Source: JBNKHG01 sp050290225
GTDB taxonomy: Bacteria; Pseudomonadota; Gammaproteobacteria; Pseudomonadales; Cellvibrionaceae
DNA: 64,000 nt
NCBI GenBank assembly: GCA_050290225.1
Contig: JBNKHG010000056.1
Location: forward strand, 124,001 to 188,000
Direction: 5' to 3'
Shown here in pieces: positions 34,922 to 44,141 of this stretch (its first letter is position 1; each line of letters starts with the position of its first letter). The notes below the pieces were generated by a model. It saw nothing but the letters and a program-made list of their open reading frames with translations, ran no database searches and was not told where the DNA came from. Made by a program: the position numbers and the translations under genes.

Positions 34922-37597
34922 TTAGAGCTCGCGCGCCACTTCTTTCACGTCGAAGACCTCGATCTGATCACCGACCTTCACGTCATAGTCCTTCACGCCA
35001 ATACCACACTCCATGCCGTTACGAACTTCGTTGACATCGTCCTTAAAGCGACGCAGGGACTCCAGTTCACCCTCGAAGATCACAACGTTGTCGCGCAGGA
35101 CACGGATGGGCTTGTTCCGGTAGACGTTGCCCTCGACAACCATACAGCCGGCCACCTGGCCAAACTTCGGAGATCGGAAAACTTCGCGCACGTCGGCGAT
35201 ACCAACGATTTCCTCCACCCGCTCGGGCTCGAGCATGCCGGATAGGGCACCTTTCACCTCGTCCAACAGCTGGTAAATAATGCTGTAGTAGCGGATCTCC
35301 ACAGCCTCGGCTTCTGCCACGCGACGGGTGGCGGCATCGGCACGGACGTTAAAGCCGATGACAATAGCGCCGGAGGTCAGGGCCAGATTGACATCGTTTT
35401 CGGTAATACCACCGACACCACTGGAAATAACATTAACCTGTACCTCATCGGTACCGATATCGGACAGAGCCGACTGGATGGCTTCCAGCGAGCCGCGCAC
35501 ATCGGCCTTGAGCACCACGGGCAGGATCTTCTTCTGATCTTCACCCATACCGGCAAACATGTTCTCCAACTTGGCGGCCTGCTGACGTTGCTGGCGCTCT
35601 TGGCGCTCCTTCTCAGTGCGCAGCTCTGCAATTTCACGAGCTTTACGCTCATCAGCGACCACGGCAAACTCGTCGCCGGCATTGGGTGCCGAGTCCAGCC
35701 CCAGCAGCTCTACCGGGGTAGAGGGACCGGCTTCTTTAACCTGCTGACCCAGTTCATTGGTCATGGCACGAACCCGTCCCATACTCTGACCGGCCAGCAT
35801 AATATCGCCACGCTTGAGGGTACCGCTTTGAACCAGCACCGTGGCCACCGTACCGCGGCCCTTATCGACGCGGGATTCCACCACCACGCCACGAGCAGGC
35901 ACATCCACAGCGGCAGTCAGCTCCTGCATTTCCGCCTGCAGGGACACGGCTTCAAGCAGCTCGTCGATACCCTGGCCAGTATGAGCCGAGACCTCGACAA
36001 ACTGGGTGTCGCCACCCCAGTCTTCGGGAATGACATCCTTGGCGGCCAGCTCGTTCTTGACCCGATCGGGATCGGCACTTTCCTTGTCACACTTGTTGAT
36101 GGCCACCACCAGCGGCACACCGGCGGCGCGGGAGTGCAGCACCGCCTCTTCGGTCTGGGGCATGACGCCGTCATCGGCGGCCACAACCAGAATTACCACG
36201 TCGGTACACTGGGCACCGCGGGCGCGCATTGCGGTAAAGGCCGCGTGGCCCGGGGTATCCAGGAAGGTGATCTCTCCCTGACCGGTTTTCACCCGATAGG
36301 CGCCGATATGCTGGGTAATGCCCCCGGCTTCGCCGGCGGCCACCTTGGCCTTGCGGATATAATCGAGCAGCGAGGTTTTACCGTGGTCGACGTGACCCAT
36401 GACAGTAACCACAGGCGCACGCGGCTTCTGATCGCCCTCCACCTGCAATGACTGTTCAAACTCCTCTTCGACAGCGTTTTCACTGACCAGCTTGAAGGTG
36501 TGTCCCATCTCCTCGATCACCAGCTGCGCAGTCTCCTGGTCGATGGGCTGGTTAATACTGACCATCTCACCCATTTTCATCAGGCGCTTGATAACTTCAC
36601 CGGCCTTGACGTTCATCTGCTGAGCGAGATCGGAGACAACGATGGTTTCACCCAGTTGAACTTCGTGCACAATTTTTCCTGTCGGTTTTTTAAAACCGTG
36701 CTTGTTGTTGAGTTTGATGGACTTGCGCGGCATCTTGCGACGCTGGAGCGAAGCCTCATCTTCATCGAGATCTTCGAGTTCCTCGACTGCAGCCAGCAAA
36801 TCCACCTTGCTGGATTTCTTGGGCCCAGCGCCCTTCTTGGCGGGCTTGCCAGATTTTTTGCGAGCTTCCTCTTCTTCCTCTACAGACACAGGCTCGGGAT
36901 GGCGCTCTTTCTTCTTGCCGTGCTTGCCTTTTTCTTCCTCGGCCTTCTGCGCCAGCGCTTCGGCTTCTGCCAGCTTTTGGGCCTTGTCCTGCTCCGCGCG
37001 CTTGGCGTCAGCCTCCGCACGCTGTTTGGCGGCGACTTCCGCCTGGCGACGCTCTTCTTCCTCTGCAGCCTTGCGACGCTTCATGGCGGCCTGACGCAGC
37101 ACTTCGGCATCATCCACACGCGAGGTCGACTCTGCAGGTGCAGATTCCTCAGCAGCCTGCTTTTGAGCCGCTTCCAACTCGGCCTGTGCGGCCGCTTCCG
37201 CCGCCTTGGCCTCTTCCGCCGCCTTCGCAGCTGCGGCCTTGGCCTCTTCTGCCGCCTTGGCTTCAACTTCGGCTTCGGCGGCGGCCTTCAACTCTGCCGG
37301 ATCGCGTTTGACGTATGTGCGCTTCTTGCGCACTTCAACATTTACCGTCTTGCGCGCGCTGCCGCTGCCGGTTTTCAACGTGGTAGTCGTTTTGCGTTTG
37401 AGCGTAATTTTCCTCGGCGCAGCCGTGTCTTCCCCATGACTTGTTTTCAAAAAAGCCAGCAGGGTCTGCTTCTCGTCGTCAGAAACCAGCTCGTTTTCCG
37501 ATGCGTGAGCCAGACCGGCATCCTTCATTTGCTTCAGCAAGCGCTCTACTGAGGCACCTACTGATTTGGCGAGTTCGCTTACAGTTACTTCAGCCAT
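34922..37597 (-). CDS. infB: Translation initiation factor IF-2
   Basis: IF-2 is the GTPase that brings initiator tRNA to the ribosome. The 891-residue protein has an N-terminal IF2N domain (VTVSELAKSVGASVERLLKQ), a long Ala/Glu/Lys-rich charged region (about residues 95-260), a second IF2N domain, and the G domain with GHVDHGKTSLL, DTPGHAAFT and NKCDKE. Domains II-IV follow to the C terminus. It lies between nusA and rbfA as in most bacteria. The ATG 37597 start is 13 bp after the nusA stop codon. Confidence 0.97.
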   Translation of the reverse strand: MAEVTVSELAKSVGASVERLLKQMKDAGLAHASENELVSDDEKQTLLAFLKTSHGEDTAAPRKITLKRKTTTTLKTGSGSARKTVNVEVRKKRTYVKRDPAELKAAAEAEVEAKAAEEAKAAAAKAAEEAKAAEAAAQAELEAAQKQAAEESAPAESTSRVDDAEVLRQAAMKRRKAAEEEERRQAEVAAKQRAEADAKRAEQDKAQKLAEAEALAQKAEEEKGKHGKKKERHPEPVSVEEEEEARKKSGKPAKKGAGPKKSSKVDLLAAVEELEDLDEDEASLQRRKMPRKSIKLNNKHGFKKPTGKIVHEVQLGETIVVSDLAQQMNVKAGEVIKRLMKMGEMVSINQPIDQETAQLVIEEMGHTFKLVSENAVEEEFEQSLQVEGDQKPRAPVVTVMGHVDHGKTSLLDYIRKAKVAAGEAGGITQHIGAYRVKTGQGEITFLDTPGHAAFTAMRARGAQCTDVVILVVAADDGVMPQTEEAVLHSRAAGVPLVVAINKCDKESADPDRVKNELAAKDVIPEDWGGDTQFVEVSAHTGQGIDELLEAVSLQAEMQELTAAVDVPARGVVVESRVDKGRGTVATVLVQSGTLKRGDIMLAGQSMGRVRAMTNELGQQVKEAGPSTPVELLGLDSAPNAGDEFAVVADERKAREIAELRTEKERQERQQRQQAAKLENMFAGMGEDQKKILPVVLKADVRGSLEAIQSALSDIGTDEVQVNVISSGVGGITENDVNLALTSGAIVIGFNVRADAATRRVAEAEAVEIRYYSIIYQLLDEVKGALSGMLEPERVEEIVGIADVREVFRSPKFGQVAGCMVVEGNVYRNKPIRVLRDNVVIFEGELESLRRFKDDVNEVRNGMECGIGVKDYDVKVGDQIEVFDVKEVAREL

Positions 37598-37610
37598 TCT
37601 TAATCCTCAG

Positions 37611-39116
37611 TTATTGATCGCCAGCCTCTTGCTCGTCAGCAAACCAGGGCTCACGCGCTTTCATGATCAACGCTGCGGCTCGCTCTTCATCGACGTCATC
37701 GATATCCAGCAAGTCATCTACAGCTTGTTCCGCCAAGTCTTCCATGGTCACGACACCTCGGCTGGCCAGGAGGAAGGCGAGGTGCTTGTCCATGCCTTCC
37801 ATATGCAATAAATCATCAGCTGGCTCAGTGTTTTCCAGCTCCTCCTCCGACGCCAGCGCCTGGGTCAGCAGGGCATCCTTGGCGCGAGCACGCAATTCCT
37901 CTGCGATCTCTTCGTCAAAACCCTCGATCTCCAGCATCTCTTCAAGCGGCACATATGCCACTTCCTCCAGGGAGGTAAAGCCTTCATCGACCAGCACCTC
38001 GGCCACATCCTCATCCACATCCAGGGCCTGCATAAAGACTTCCAGGTAGTTACTGGTTTCTTGCTTTTGCTTATCCTGCCACTCTTCGATGCTCATGACG
38101 TTGACATCCCAACCGGTCAGCTCACAAGCCAGGCGCACATTCTGGCCGCCACGACCGATGGCCATGGCCAGGTTATCCTCAGCCACTGCCACATCCATGG
38201 AACCGGCATCCTCATCAACGACGATGGACTCAATTTCAGCGGGTGACATGGCATTAATGACAAATTGAGCCGGGTTGTCATCCCAGAGCACGATATCCAC
38301 GCGCTCATTGCCAAGTTCGTTGGATACCGCCTGAACGCGCGAGCCTCGCATACCGACACAGGCGCCTACCGGATCAATACGGCCATCGTTAGTGAAAACC
38401 GCAATCTTGGCCCGTGACCCCGGATCGCGGGCAGCGCCCTTGATTTCTATGACTTCTTCGGAAATTTCCGGCACTTCGATCTTGAACAATTCAATCAGCA
38501 TTTCCGGGCAGGAGCGGCTCAAATACAACTGCGGACCGCGCACTTCCGGACGCACCTCCAGCAACAGGGCCCGTACCCGGTCTCCCATGCGAAAAACTTC
38601 GCGCCCTACCAGTTGATCACGCGGCAGCAGGCCTTCAGCGTTATTACCCAGATCAACAATAATATTGTCGCGGGTCACTTTCTTAACAGTGCCGCTCATC
38701 AGCTCACCGACCCGATCGCGATACTCTTCCACCACCTGGGCGCGTTCAGCTTCGCGCACCTTCTGCACAATCACCTGCTTTGCAGTTTGGGCGGCAATAC
38801 GACCAAACTCTACATTCTCGACCTGCTCCTGGTAGACATCACCCACCTTCAGGGACGGATCCTTTTCGGCCGCCTCTTCGGTAGTAAATTCTGTGCCCAG
38901 GGCGGCAACTACGTCGTCATCGACCACGGTCCAGCGACGGAAAGTCTCGTACTCGCCACTAGAGCGATCGATCACTACGTCGATATCGGATTCCTCTTCG
39001 TAGCGCTTTTTCGTCGCAGTAGCCAACGCCAGTTCGATGGCCTCGAAGATAATCTCTTTATCAACGCCTTTCTCGTTGGAAACCGCATCGGCCACCAGCA
39101 AAATTTCTTTGTTCAT
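37611..39116 (-). CDS. nusA: Transcription termination/antitermination protein NusA
   Basis: NusA binds RNA polymerase and nascent RNA, controlling pausing, termination and antitermination. The 501-residue protein has an N-terminal polymerase-binding domain, an S1 domain (VGELMSGTVKKVTRDNIIVDL), two KH domains (DPVGACVGMRGSRVQAV, AIGRGGQNVRLA), and the two acidic repeats at the C terminus, a gammaproteobacterial feature (ending DIDDVDEERAAALIMKAREPWF). ATG 39116 starts the frame. It follows rimP in the usual operon. Confidence 0.97.
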   Translation of the reverse strand: MNKEILLVADAVSNEKGVDKEIIFEAIELALATATKKRYEEESDIDVVIDRSSGEYETFRRWTVVDDDVVAALGTEFTTEEAAEKDPSLKVGDVYQEQVENVEFGRIAAQTAKQVIVQKVREAERAQVVEEYRDRVGELMSGTVKKVTRDNIIVDLGNNAEGLLPRDQLVGREVFRMGDRVRALLLEVRPEVRGPQLYLSRSCPEMLIELFKIEVPEISEEVIEIKGAARDPGSRAKIAVFTNDGRIDPVGACVGMRGSRVQAVSNELGNERVDIVLWDDNPAQFVINAMSPAEIESIVVDEDAGSMDVAVAEDNLAMAIGRGGQNVRLACELTGWDVNVMSIEEWQDKQKQETSNYLEVFMQALDVDEDVAEVLVDEGFTSLEEVAYVPLEEMLEIEGFDEEIAEELRARAKDALLTQALASEEELENTEPADDLLHMEGMDKHLAFLLASRGVVTMEDLAEQAVDDLLDIDDVDEERAAALIMKAREPWFADEQEAGDQ

Positions 39117-39210
39117 ACGTTTGCCTCGTTGAACTCCTGCTACTTTTTGCTCGCGCTACCTAACAGCGCCAGGTCATAAACATTCAATATGTGCCACTAA
39201 AACGACCGCC

Positions 39211-39666
39211 CTAAAAACGCGGAACAATGTTAGCCTTGTCGATCGATTCGATGGGCAGTAAATACTCTTCGTTATCAACCGCCACCAACACGTCCTGACC
39301 CTCGACACCGGTCAATACACCTGAAAATTTGCGCCGCCCCTCAAAGGGAACCCGCAGTCGCACATTCACCCGTTCGCCGATATACCGTTCAAACTGTTCG
39401 AGGGTATAGAGCGGGCGATCCACACCGGGCGATGACACTTCAAGGGTGTACTCGCCGGCGATGGGATCCTCCACATCCAACACACTACCGACCTGGCGAC
39501 TGACTTTCTCGCACTCTTCGAGCCCGATGCCGGACTCGCTGTCGATATAGATACGCAACGTCGAGTGCTTGCCCTGTGAGAAATATTCAATTCCCCAGAG
39601 TTCGCAGTCCAGCGCCTCTACCACCGGCTTGATCAGGTCTCGCAATTGATCGTGTTTGGATGCCAT
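39211..39666 (-). CDS. rimP: Ribosome maturation factor RimP
   Basis: RimP assists assembly of the 30S subunit. The 151-residue protein has the family stretches VEALDCELWGIEY, LRIYIDSESGIGLEECE and EVSSPGVDRPLY, and the expected length. The frame is open up to TTG 39669, but ATG 39666 is adjacent and preferred. It is the first protein gene after the tRNA-fMet gene, the metY-rimP-nusA-infB order known from E. coli. Confidence 0.96.
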   Translation of the reverse strand: MASKHDQLRDLIKPVVEALDCELWGIEYFSQGKHSTLRIYIDSESGIGLEECEKVSRQVGSVLDVEDPIAGEYTLEVSSPGVDRPLYTLEQFERYIGERVNVRLRVPFEGRRKFSGVLTGVEGQDVLVAVDNEEYLLPIESIDKANIVPRF

Positions 39667-39704
39667 CAATTGATATCCGCTTGATACAATTCAAAAAACA
39701 CAAA

Positions 39705-39729
39705 CAAAAAATGGGCCCTAGGCCCATTT
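39705..39729 (-). terminator. Intrinsic terminator upstream of rimP (proximal)
   Basis: AAATGGGCC (39709-39717) is the exact complement of GGCCCATTT (39721-39729). On the minus strand a T-run follows. With the next hairpin it could stop or attenuate transcription entering rimP from the tRNA gene. Confidence 0.75.
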
Positions 39730-39784
39730 CCCTACAATAACCGCAGGCCTCTGCGGCTTGTCTACGCGCTGCAAAACGCATACG

Positions 39785-39810
39785 AAAAAGCCCCTAAAAA
39801 GGGGCTTTTT
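39785..39810 (-). terminator. Intrinsic terminator between tRNA-fMet and rimP (distal)
   Basis: AAAAAGCCCC (39785-39794) pairs with GGGGCTTTTT (39801-39810), with a T-run on the minus strand. It probably ends most transcripts from the tRNA-fMet gene. Confidence 0.85.
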
Positions 39811-39944
39811 CGACTGCACCAGACCCGGTGCGAGAAATTGGTAGCAAGGACAAGAGAACTTTTGACCTTTGCCCGGCACTGCCGGCCTGATGTGGAAAGT
39901 GGCTCATCAGACACTCACTTCCACAGGGTACCTCTTTCAGAATT

Positions 39945-40021
<77 letters not shown>

Positions 40022-40196
40022 TCATCGACTCTGTGAGGCCTGTATCCTCAACAGAGGCCGTGCATTATAGGGATCGGACCCCGGGTGGTCAAGGCCTGAA
40101 TCGGGTTAATTTTATTTTTAATTTCAGTCACTTGCGAGACAGAATTAACGCACCCGAAAAAAGAAAAAACCGACATCTCTGCCAAGCTTTATCAGG

Positions 40197-40224
40197 TGGT
40201 GCCCAAGGCCCGGACTTGATCGGG
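40197..40224 (-). pseudogene. Decayed 3' fragment of tRNA-Leu
   Basis: This fragment repeats the 3' end of the tRNA-Leu gene 110 bp away, including CCA, the acceptor arm (CTTGGGC) and part of the T-arm with one inserted base. Flanking DNA is also duplicated: 40171-40222 aligns with 40281-40331, including the terminator region, at about 75-80% identity. The 5' half of the tRNA is not recognisable, so it cannot make a tRNA. Confidence 0.75.
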
Positions 40225-40266
40225 GCCGCCCAGGTCGGCACGGCGCTCTAGCGGTGCCACTTTCGG

Positions 40267-40303
40267 AAAAAAATAAAGCCCGGCATCACTGCCGAGCTTT
40301 ATT
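40267..40303 (-). terminator. Intrinsic terminator of tRNA-Leu
   Basis: On the minus strand AAAGCTCGGCA pairs with TGCCGGGCTTT (one mismatch) around a 4-nt loop, followed by a long T-run. It lies just after the tRNA-Leu CCA. Confidence 0.85.
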
Positions 40304-40306
40304 GAG

Positions 40307-40391
40307 TGGTGCCCAAGGCCGGACTTGAACCGGCACGGCTTACGCCACTACCCCCTCAAGATAGCGTGTCTACCAATTCCACCACTTGGGC
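40307..40391 (-). tRNA. tRNA-Leu (GAG)
   Basis: The 85-nt class II tRNA has GAG in the anticodon loop (CTTGAGG), a long variable arm (GTGGCGTAAGCCGT), GTTCAAGTC in the T-loop and an encoded CCA. The acceptor arm GCCCAAG/CTTGGGC is perfect. It lies 10 bp after secG, as in pseudomonads. Confidence 0.96.
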
Positions 40392-40401
40392 AAAAACTTT
40401 C

Positions 40402-40794
40402 TTACTCTGCCTCTTCTTCAACAACAGGCACATCAACTGTTTCATCTTCAGCGGTATCCACCACCGGCACATCGGACTCAATTGCCGACTCCTCAACAAC
40501 CGCCGGCGCTTCAGCTGACTGCTCGACAATGGCTGGAATACCCGCATCGGCATCTACTGATGCCCTGTGCTTGGCAATATAAGCCAGACCAAAACTGGTC
40601 ACAAAAAAGATCGCAGCGAAAATAGCCGTGGTGCGAGTGAAGAAATTGCCGCCACCCCGGCTGCCGAATACAGTCTGAGAGGCTCCGGCGCCAAAAGACG
40701 CGCCTGCTTCGGCCCCCTTACCTTGTTGCAGCAGGATCAGCGCGATAATCGCCACCGCCGCCAGTACATGCACCACTAATATTAACTGTTCCAT
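40402..40794 (-). CDS. secG: Protein-export membrane protein SecG
   Basis: SecG is a small subunit of the SecYEG translocon. Two membrane helices are visible (about residues 4-22 and 55-75), with the conserved QQGKGAEAGASFGAGASQTVFGSRG between them. The 130-residue protein is longer than E. coli SecG (110) because of an acidic, Val/Glu/Ala-rich tail ending VVEEEAE, common in this group. It lies between tpiA and the tRNA-Leu gene. Confidence 0.95.
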   Translation of the reverse strand: MEQLILVVHVLAAVAIIALILLQQGKGAEAGASFGAGASQTVFGSRGGGNFFTRTTAIFAAIFFVTSFGLAYIAKHRASVDADAGIPAIVEQSAEAPAVVEESAIESDVPVVDTAEDETVDVPVVEEEAE

Positions 40795-40845
40795 GACTCT
40801 GATTCGCTCTTTCTAGCGCACCCACCCCGTGGGTCCGACCGCCGG

Positions 40846-41586
40846 CTATTCTGCAGCCTGACAGATCGCAAAAAATTCTTCAGCCTGCAGCGAGGCTCCA
40901 CCCACCAGGGCACCATCAATATCAACCTGGGCAAAAAGCTCAGCTGCATTGGTCGCCTTCACACTACCACCGTACAGAACTCTCACTTCCGGCCCGACAT
41001 TTTCAAGTTGCGCCCGAATAAAAGCATGCACTTCCTGCGCCTGCGCCGGCGTAGCCGTGCGCCCGGTACCTATAGCCCACACAGGCTCGTAGGCGATGAC
41101 CGCCTTACCGAAATTGTCGCGACCGACGGCATCGATTACCGCCTGCAGCTGCTCACCAATAACCACCAGGGCATTGCCACTATCGCGTTCTTCAAGGGTC
41201 TCGCCCACACAAAGCACCGGAACCAGCCCCGCATCCAATGCGGCCTTGAATTTCTCCGCCACCAGGGCACTGCCTTCGCCGTGATAACTGCGACGCTCCG
41301 AGTGCCCCACAATCACATAATGGCAACCCACATCGGCCAGCATATAGCCGGCTATTTCACCGGTATAAGCTCCGCTCTCCCGAGCACTGACATCCTGGGC
41401 GCCAACACCAATCGGGCTGTCAACCAAGGCGTCTACCGCCTGAGCCAGATACACAAAAGGCGCACAAACGCCAACTTCAGTCTTGCGCTCGCCTTGCCAC
41501 AATGCTTTCAACCCCGCCAGCAAGTCTGCATTGCTTGCCTGGGAGCCGTTCATTTTCCAGTTTCCGAGAACCAGTGGACGACGCAT
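40846..41586 (-). CDS. tpiA: Triosephosphate isomerase
   Basis: TpiA interconverts dihydroxyacetone phosphate and glyceraldehyde 3-phosphate. The 246-residue protein has GNWKMNG (catalytic Lys), the His motif VGHSERR, the catalytic Glu in AYEPVWAIGTG, and the phosphate-binding YGGSV. ATG 41586 matches the family start MRRPLVLGNWK; the longer frame from TTG 41601 is not needed. There is no clear Shine-Dalgarno sequence. Confidence 0.97.
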   Translation of the reverse strand: MRRPLVLGNWKMNGSQASNADLLAGLKALWQGERKTEVGVCAPFVYLAQAVDALVDSPIGVGAQDVSARESGAYTGEIAGYMLADVGCHYVIVGHSERRSYHGEGSALVAEKFKAALDAGLVPVLCVGETLEERDSGNALVVIGEQLQAVIDAVGRDNFGKAVIAYEPVWAIGTGRTATPAQAQEVHAFIRAQLENVGPEVRVLYGGSVKATNAAELFAQVDIDGALVGGASLQAEEFFAICQAAE

Positions 41587-41766
41587 GGAGGACAATACCA
41601 ACTATTTGATGCTAACCAATTGGGGGCTTTACAGCTGCGACAACCGGTTCAAATCCGGGGGCTGCCTGTGAAGCGGGCGCCAATGTTAGCGGAGAACCGC
41701 ACAACATACAACGCCTGTCTCCGGGAAAAACTGCGATTTCCTCTCAACCCCCAGGAGAGCGCGGAA

Positions 41767-43104
41767 TCAGGAAACCGCCGATTCGACAACGGCCGCCAAT
41801 TCCTGGGCCAGCTGCTTAACTTGCGCCAGGTCCTCGCCCTCTACCATAACCCGAATCACCGGTTCGGTACCGGAAGGCCGGAGCAATACCCGCCCGCGAC
41901 CACCCAACGCCGCTTCGGTAGCCGCAACTGCGGCCTGCACCGGCTGCTTGGCAGCAACATCTTCCTGACGCGTCAGGCGCACATTGATCATCACCTGAGG
42001 CAACTTATGCATACCGCGCTTGATTTCGTGCAAACACTTCCCGGATGTCACCACTGCAAGCATCACCTGCAGCGCGGAAATAATGCCATCGCCGGTGGTG
42101 GTGACTTCGCTACAGACAATATGACCGGAATTCTCACCACCCAGGTGCCAGTCACGCTCGCGCATGGCTTCGATCACATATCGATCACCCACCTTGGCTC
42201 TCACAAAAGGGATATCATGCTCTTTCAACGCCAATTCGAAACCAAAGTTACTCATCAAGGTGCCGACCACCCCCCGACACCCGGAGCCGTACTGTTGTTG
42301 GTGAGACGCGATAATGTAGAGTATTTCATCGCCATCGACGATCTCGCCTTTGTGATCCACCAACATAACGCGATCGCCATCGCCGTCAAAAGCAATCCCC
42401 AGATCGGCACCCGTTTCCAACACCTGCTCACGCAGGGCTTCAGGCTTGGTGGAACCACAAGCGCGATTGATGTTGGTGCCGTTAGGCTCCACCGCAAAGG
42501 GAATCACCTTGGCACCCAATTCGGTGAAGACCGATGGGGCAATATGGTAGGTGGCCCCGTTGGCGCAATCGAGCACAATCTTCTGCCCCTGCAAACTAAA
42601 ACCCCAGGGCATGGTGCCTTTACAAAACTCGATATAACGACCCGCCGCATCCTCGATACGTCGCGCCTTGCCCAGCTGTTCAGCAGTCGCCATCGGCTTC
42701 TCCAGCTGAGCTTCGATAGCCAGCTCCACATCGTCCGGCAACTTGGTGCCATTGGCACTGAAAAATTTAATACCGTTGTCGGTGTAGGCGTTGTGCGAGG
42801 CACTGATCACAATCCCGGCCTGAGCCTGGAAGGTACGGGTCAAGTAAGCAATTGCAGGCGTCGGCATAGGGCCTAGAAGCCCAACGTCCACACCCGCATT
42901 TATCAACCCCGCTTGCAGGGCCGATTCAAACATATAGCCGGAGATACGGGTATCCTTGCCGATAAGGATATGCTTGGGCCCTTCGAAGCGCTCAGCCAGG
43001 ACACAGCCCGCCGCCCACCCCAATTTCAGCATAAAGTCAGGGGTAATCGCTCCATCACCCACCAAACCTCGAATACCATCCGTTCCAAAATACTTGCGCG
43101 ACAT
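41767..43104 (-). CDS. glmM: Phosphoglucosamine mutase
   Basis: GlmM converts glucosamine 6-phosphate to glucosamine 1-phosphate for UDP-GlcNAc, and so for wall and LPS synthesis. The 445-residue protein has the start KYFGTDGIRG, the phosphoserine loop VISASHNAYTDNG, the metal loop AFDGDGDR, the sugar-binding GGENSGH and the phosphate-binding LRPSGTEP. It lies between folP and tpiA in the usual order. Confidence 0.97.
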   Translation of the reverse strand: MSRKYFGTDGIRGLVGDGAITPDFMLKLGWAAGCVLAERFEGPKHILIGKDTRISGYMFESALQAGLINAGVDVGLLGPMPTPAIAYLTRTFQAQAGIVISASHNAYTDNGIKFFSANGTKLPDDVELAIEAQLEKPMATAEQLGKARRIEDAAGRYIEFCKGTMPWGFSLQGQKIVLDCANGATYHIAPSVFTELGAKVIPFAVEPNGTNINRACGSTKPEALREQVLETGADLGIAFDGDGDRVMLVDHKGEIVDGDEILYIIASHQQQYGSGCRGVVGTLMSNFGFELALKEHDIPFVRAKVGDRYVIEAMRERDWHLGGENSGHIVCSEVTTTGDGIISALQVMLAVVTSGKCLHEIKRGMHKLPQVMINVRLTRQEDVAAKQPVQAAVAATEAALGGRGRVLLRPSGTEPVIRVMVEGEDLAQVKQLAQELAAVVESAVS

Positions 43105-43192
43105 ATTAAACCGCCTTTTTTAATTTTCCTTAACCAATGCTCTTGCCTTCCAGAACCGGACAAACCTACCGACGACAACAAAAGTCGCTACG

Positions 43193-44035
43193 CTATATCG
43201 CTTCCAATGCCTGGTGCATTTTTATCACATCCACGGTTTCAGCAACATCGTGAACACGTACGACACTCGCACCTCGCTCCACCGACATCAATGCCAGTGC
43301 AAGACTCGCCGGCAGGCGTTCATCGACTGCCCGTCCCAGCAAACTGCCGATCAGGGACTTCCGGGACAACCCCACCAGCACCGGGTGTCCGAGTGCCACC
43401 AATCGCGGCAGCGCCTTGAGCAACATCAGGTTGTGGGCTGCTGTTTTACCGAAACCAAACCCGGGGTCCAACAGGATACGTTGTGAGGCAATGCCCGCCC
43501 CATTACAAGCCTGCACCCGCCGGGAAAGAAAGTCGTTGACCTCCTTCACAGGGTCATCGTAACTGGGGTCCAGCTGCATGGTGTCCGGCTCACCCCGCAT
43601 ATGCATCAGGCAAACGGGCAAATCGGTGGCTGCAACGGCCTCCAGGGCCCCATCGCGCGACAGGGCGCGCACATCGTTGATCATCCCCGCTCCCGCCGCA
43701 GCGGATTCGCGGATCACAGCTGGCGAACTGGTATCTACCGAGACAATGGCACCAAGCTCCCCGGCAACAGCCTCCACCAATGGGACGACCCTCGACAACT
43801 CCTCGTCGACGCTGACCTTTGCAGCACCGGGACGGGTCGATTCTCCCCCAATATCGATAATCGCTGCCCCCGCATCCAACATTTTCTCCGCCTTTTCCAG
43901 GGCCAGGTCCCGGGCCAACTGACCACCCCGGTAGTAACTGCCACCATCAGAAAAGGAATCGGGCGTGACATTGAGAATACCCATCACCACCGGCCGGGTC
44001 AGGTCCAGCTGCTGGCTACCACATTGTAATTGCAT
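43193..44035 (-). CDS. folP: Dihydropteroate synthase
   Basis: FolP joins p-aminobenzoate to the pterin pyrophosphate made by FolK; sulfonamides block it. The 280-residue protein has GILNVTPDSFSDGG, GGESTRPGA, DPGFGFGKTAAHN and LVGLSRKSLIG, and is of normal length. It follows ftsH and precedes glmM, the order in E. coli and Pseudomonas. The start ATG 44035 fits family N termini. Confidence 0.97.
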   Translation of the reverse strand: MQLQCGSQQLDLTRPVVMGILNVTPDSFSDGGSYYRGGQLARDLALEKAEKMLDAGAAIIDIGGESTRPGAAKVSVDEELSRVVPLVEAVAGELGAIVSVDTSSPAVIRESAAAGAGMINDVRALSRDGALEAVAATDLPVCLMHMRGEPDTMQLDPSYDDPVKEVNDFLSRRVQACNGAGIASQRILLDPGFGFGKTAAHNLMLLKALPRLVALGHPVLVGLSRKSLIGSLLGRAVDERLPASLALALMSVERGASVVRVHDVAETVDVIKMHQALEAI

Positions 44036-44086
44036 GATTGGAAATCACTCTGTAGCGGCAGTGGTCCGGTTTCCTGCCGACAAATC

Positions 44087-44123
44087 AAAAAAAGGCCAGG
44101 GCGGCGAAACCGCCCTGACCTTT
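44087..44123 (-). terminator. Intrinsic terminator after ftsH
   Basis: On the minus strand AGGTCAGGGCGG pairs with CCGCCCTGGCCT around a TTTCG loop and is followed by seven T. It should stop most ftsH transcripts, so folP-glmM probably have another promoter. Confidence 0.88.
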
Positions 44124-44141
44124 CCCTATCAGCCTGAAGAC

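Noticed and set aside
41008..42876. 622-codon plus-strand ORF opposite tpiA and glmM
   Set aside because: It overlaps two well-supported enzyme genes on the other strand and codes for no known domain.
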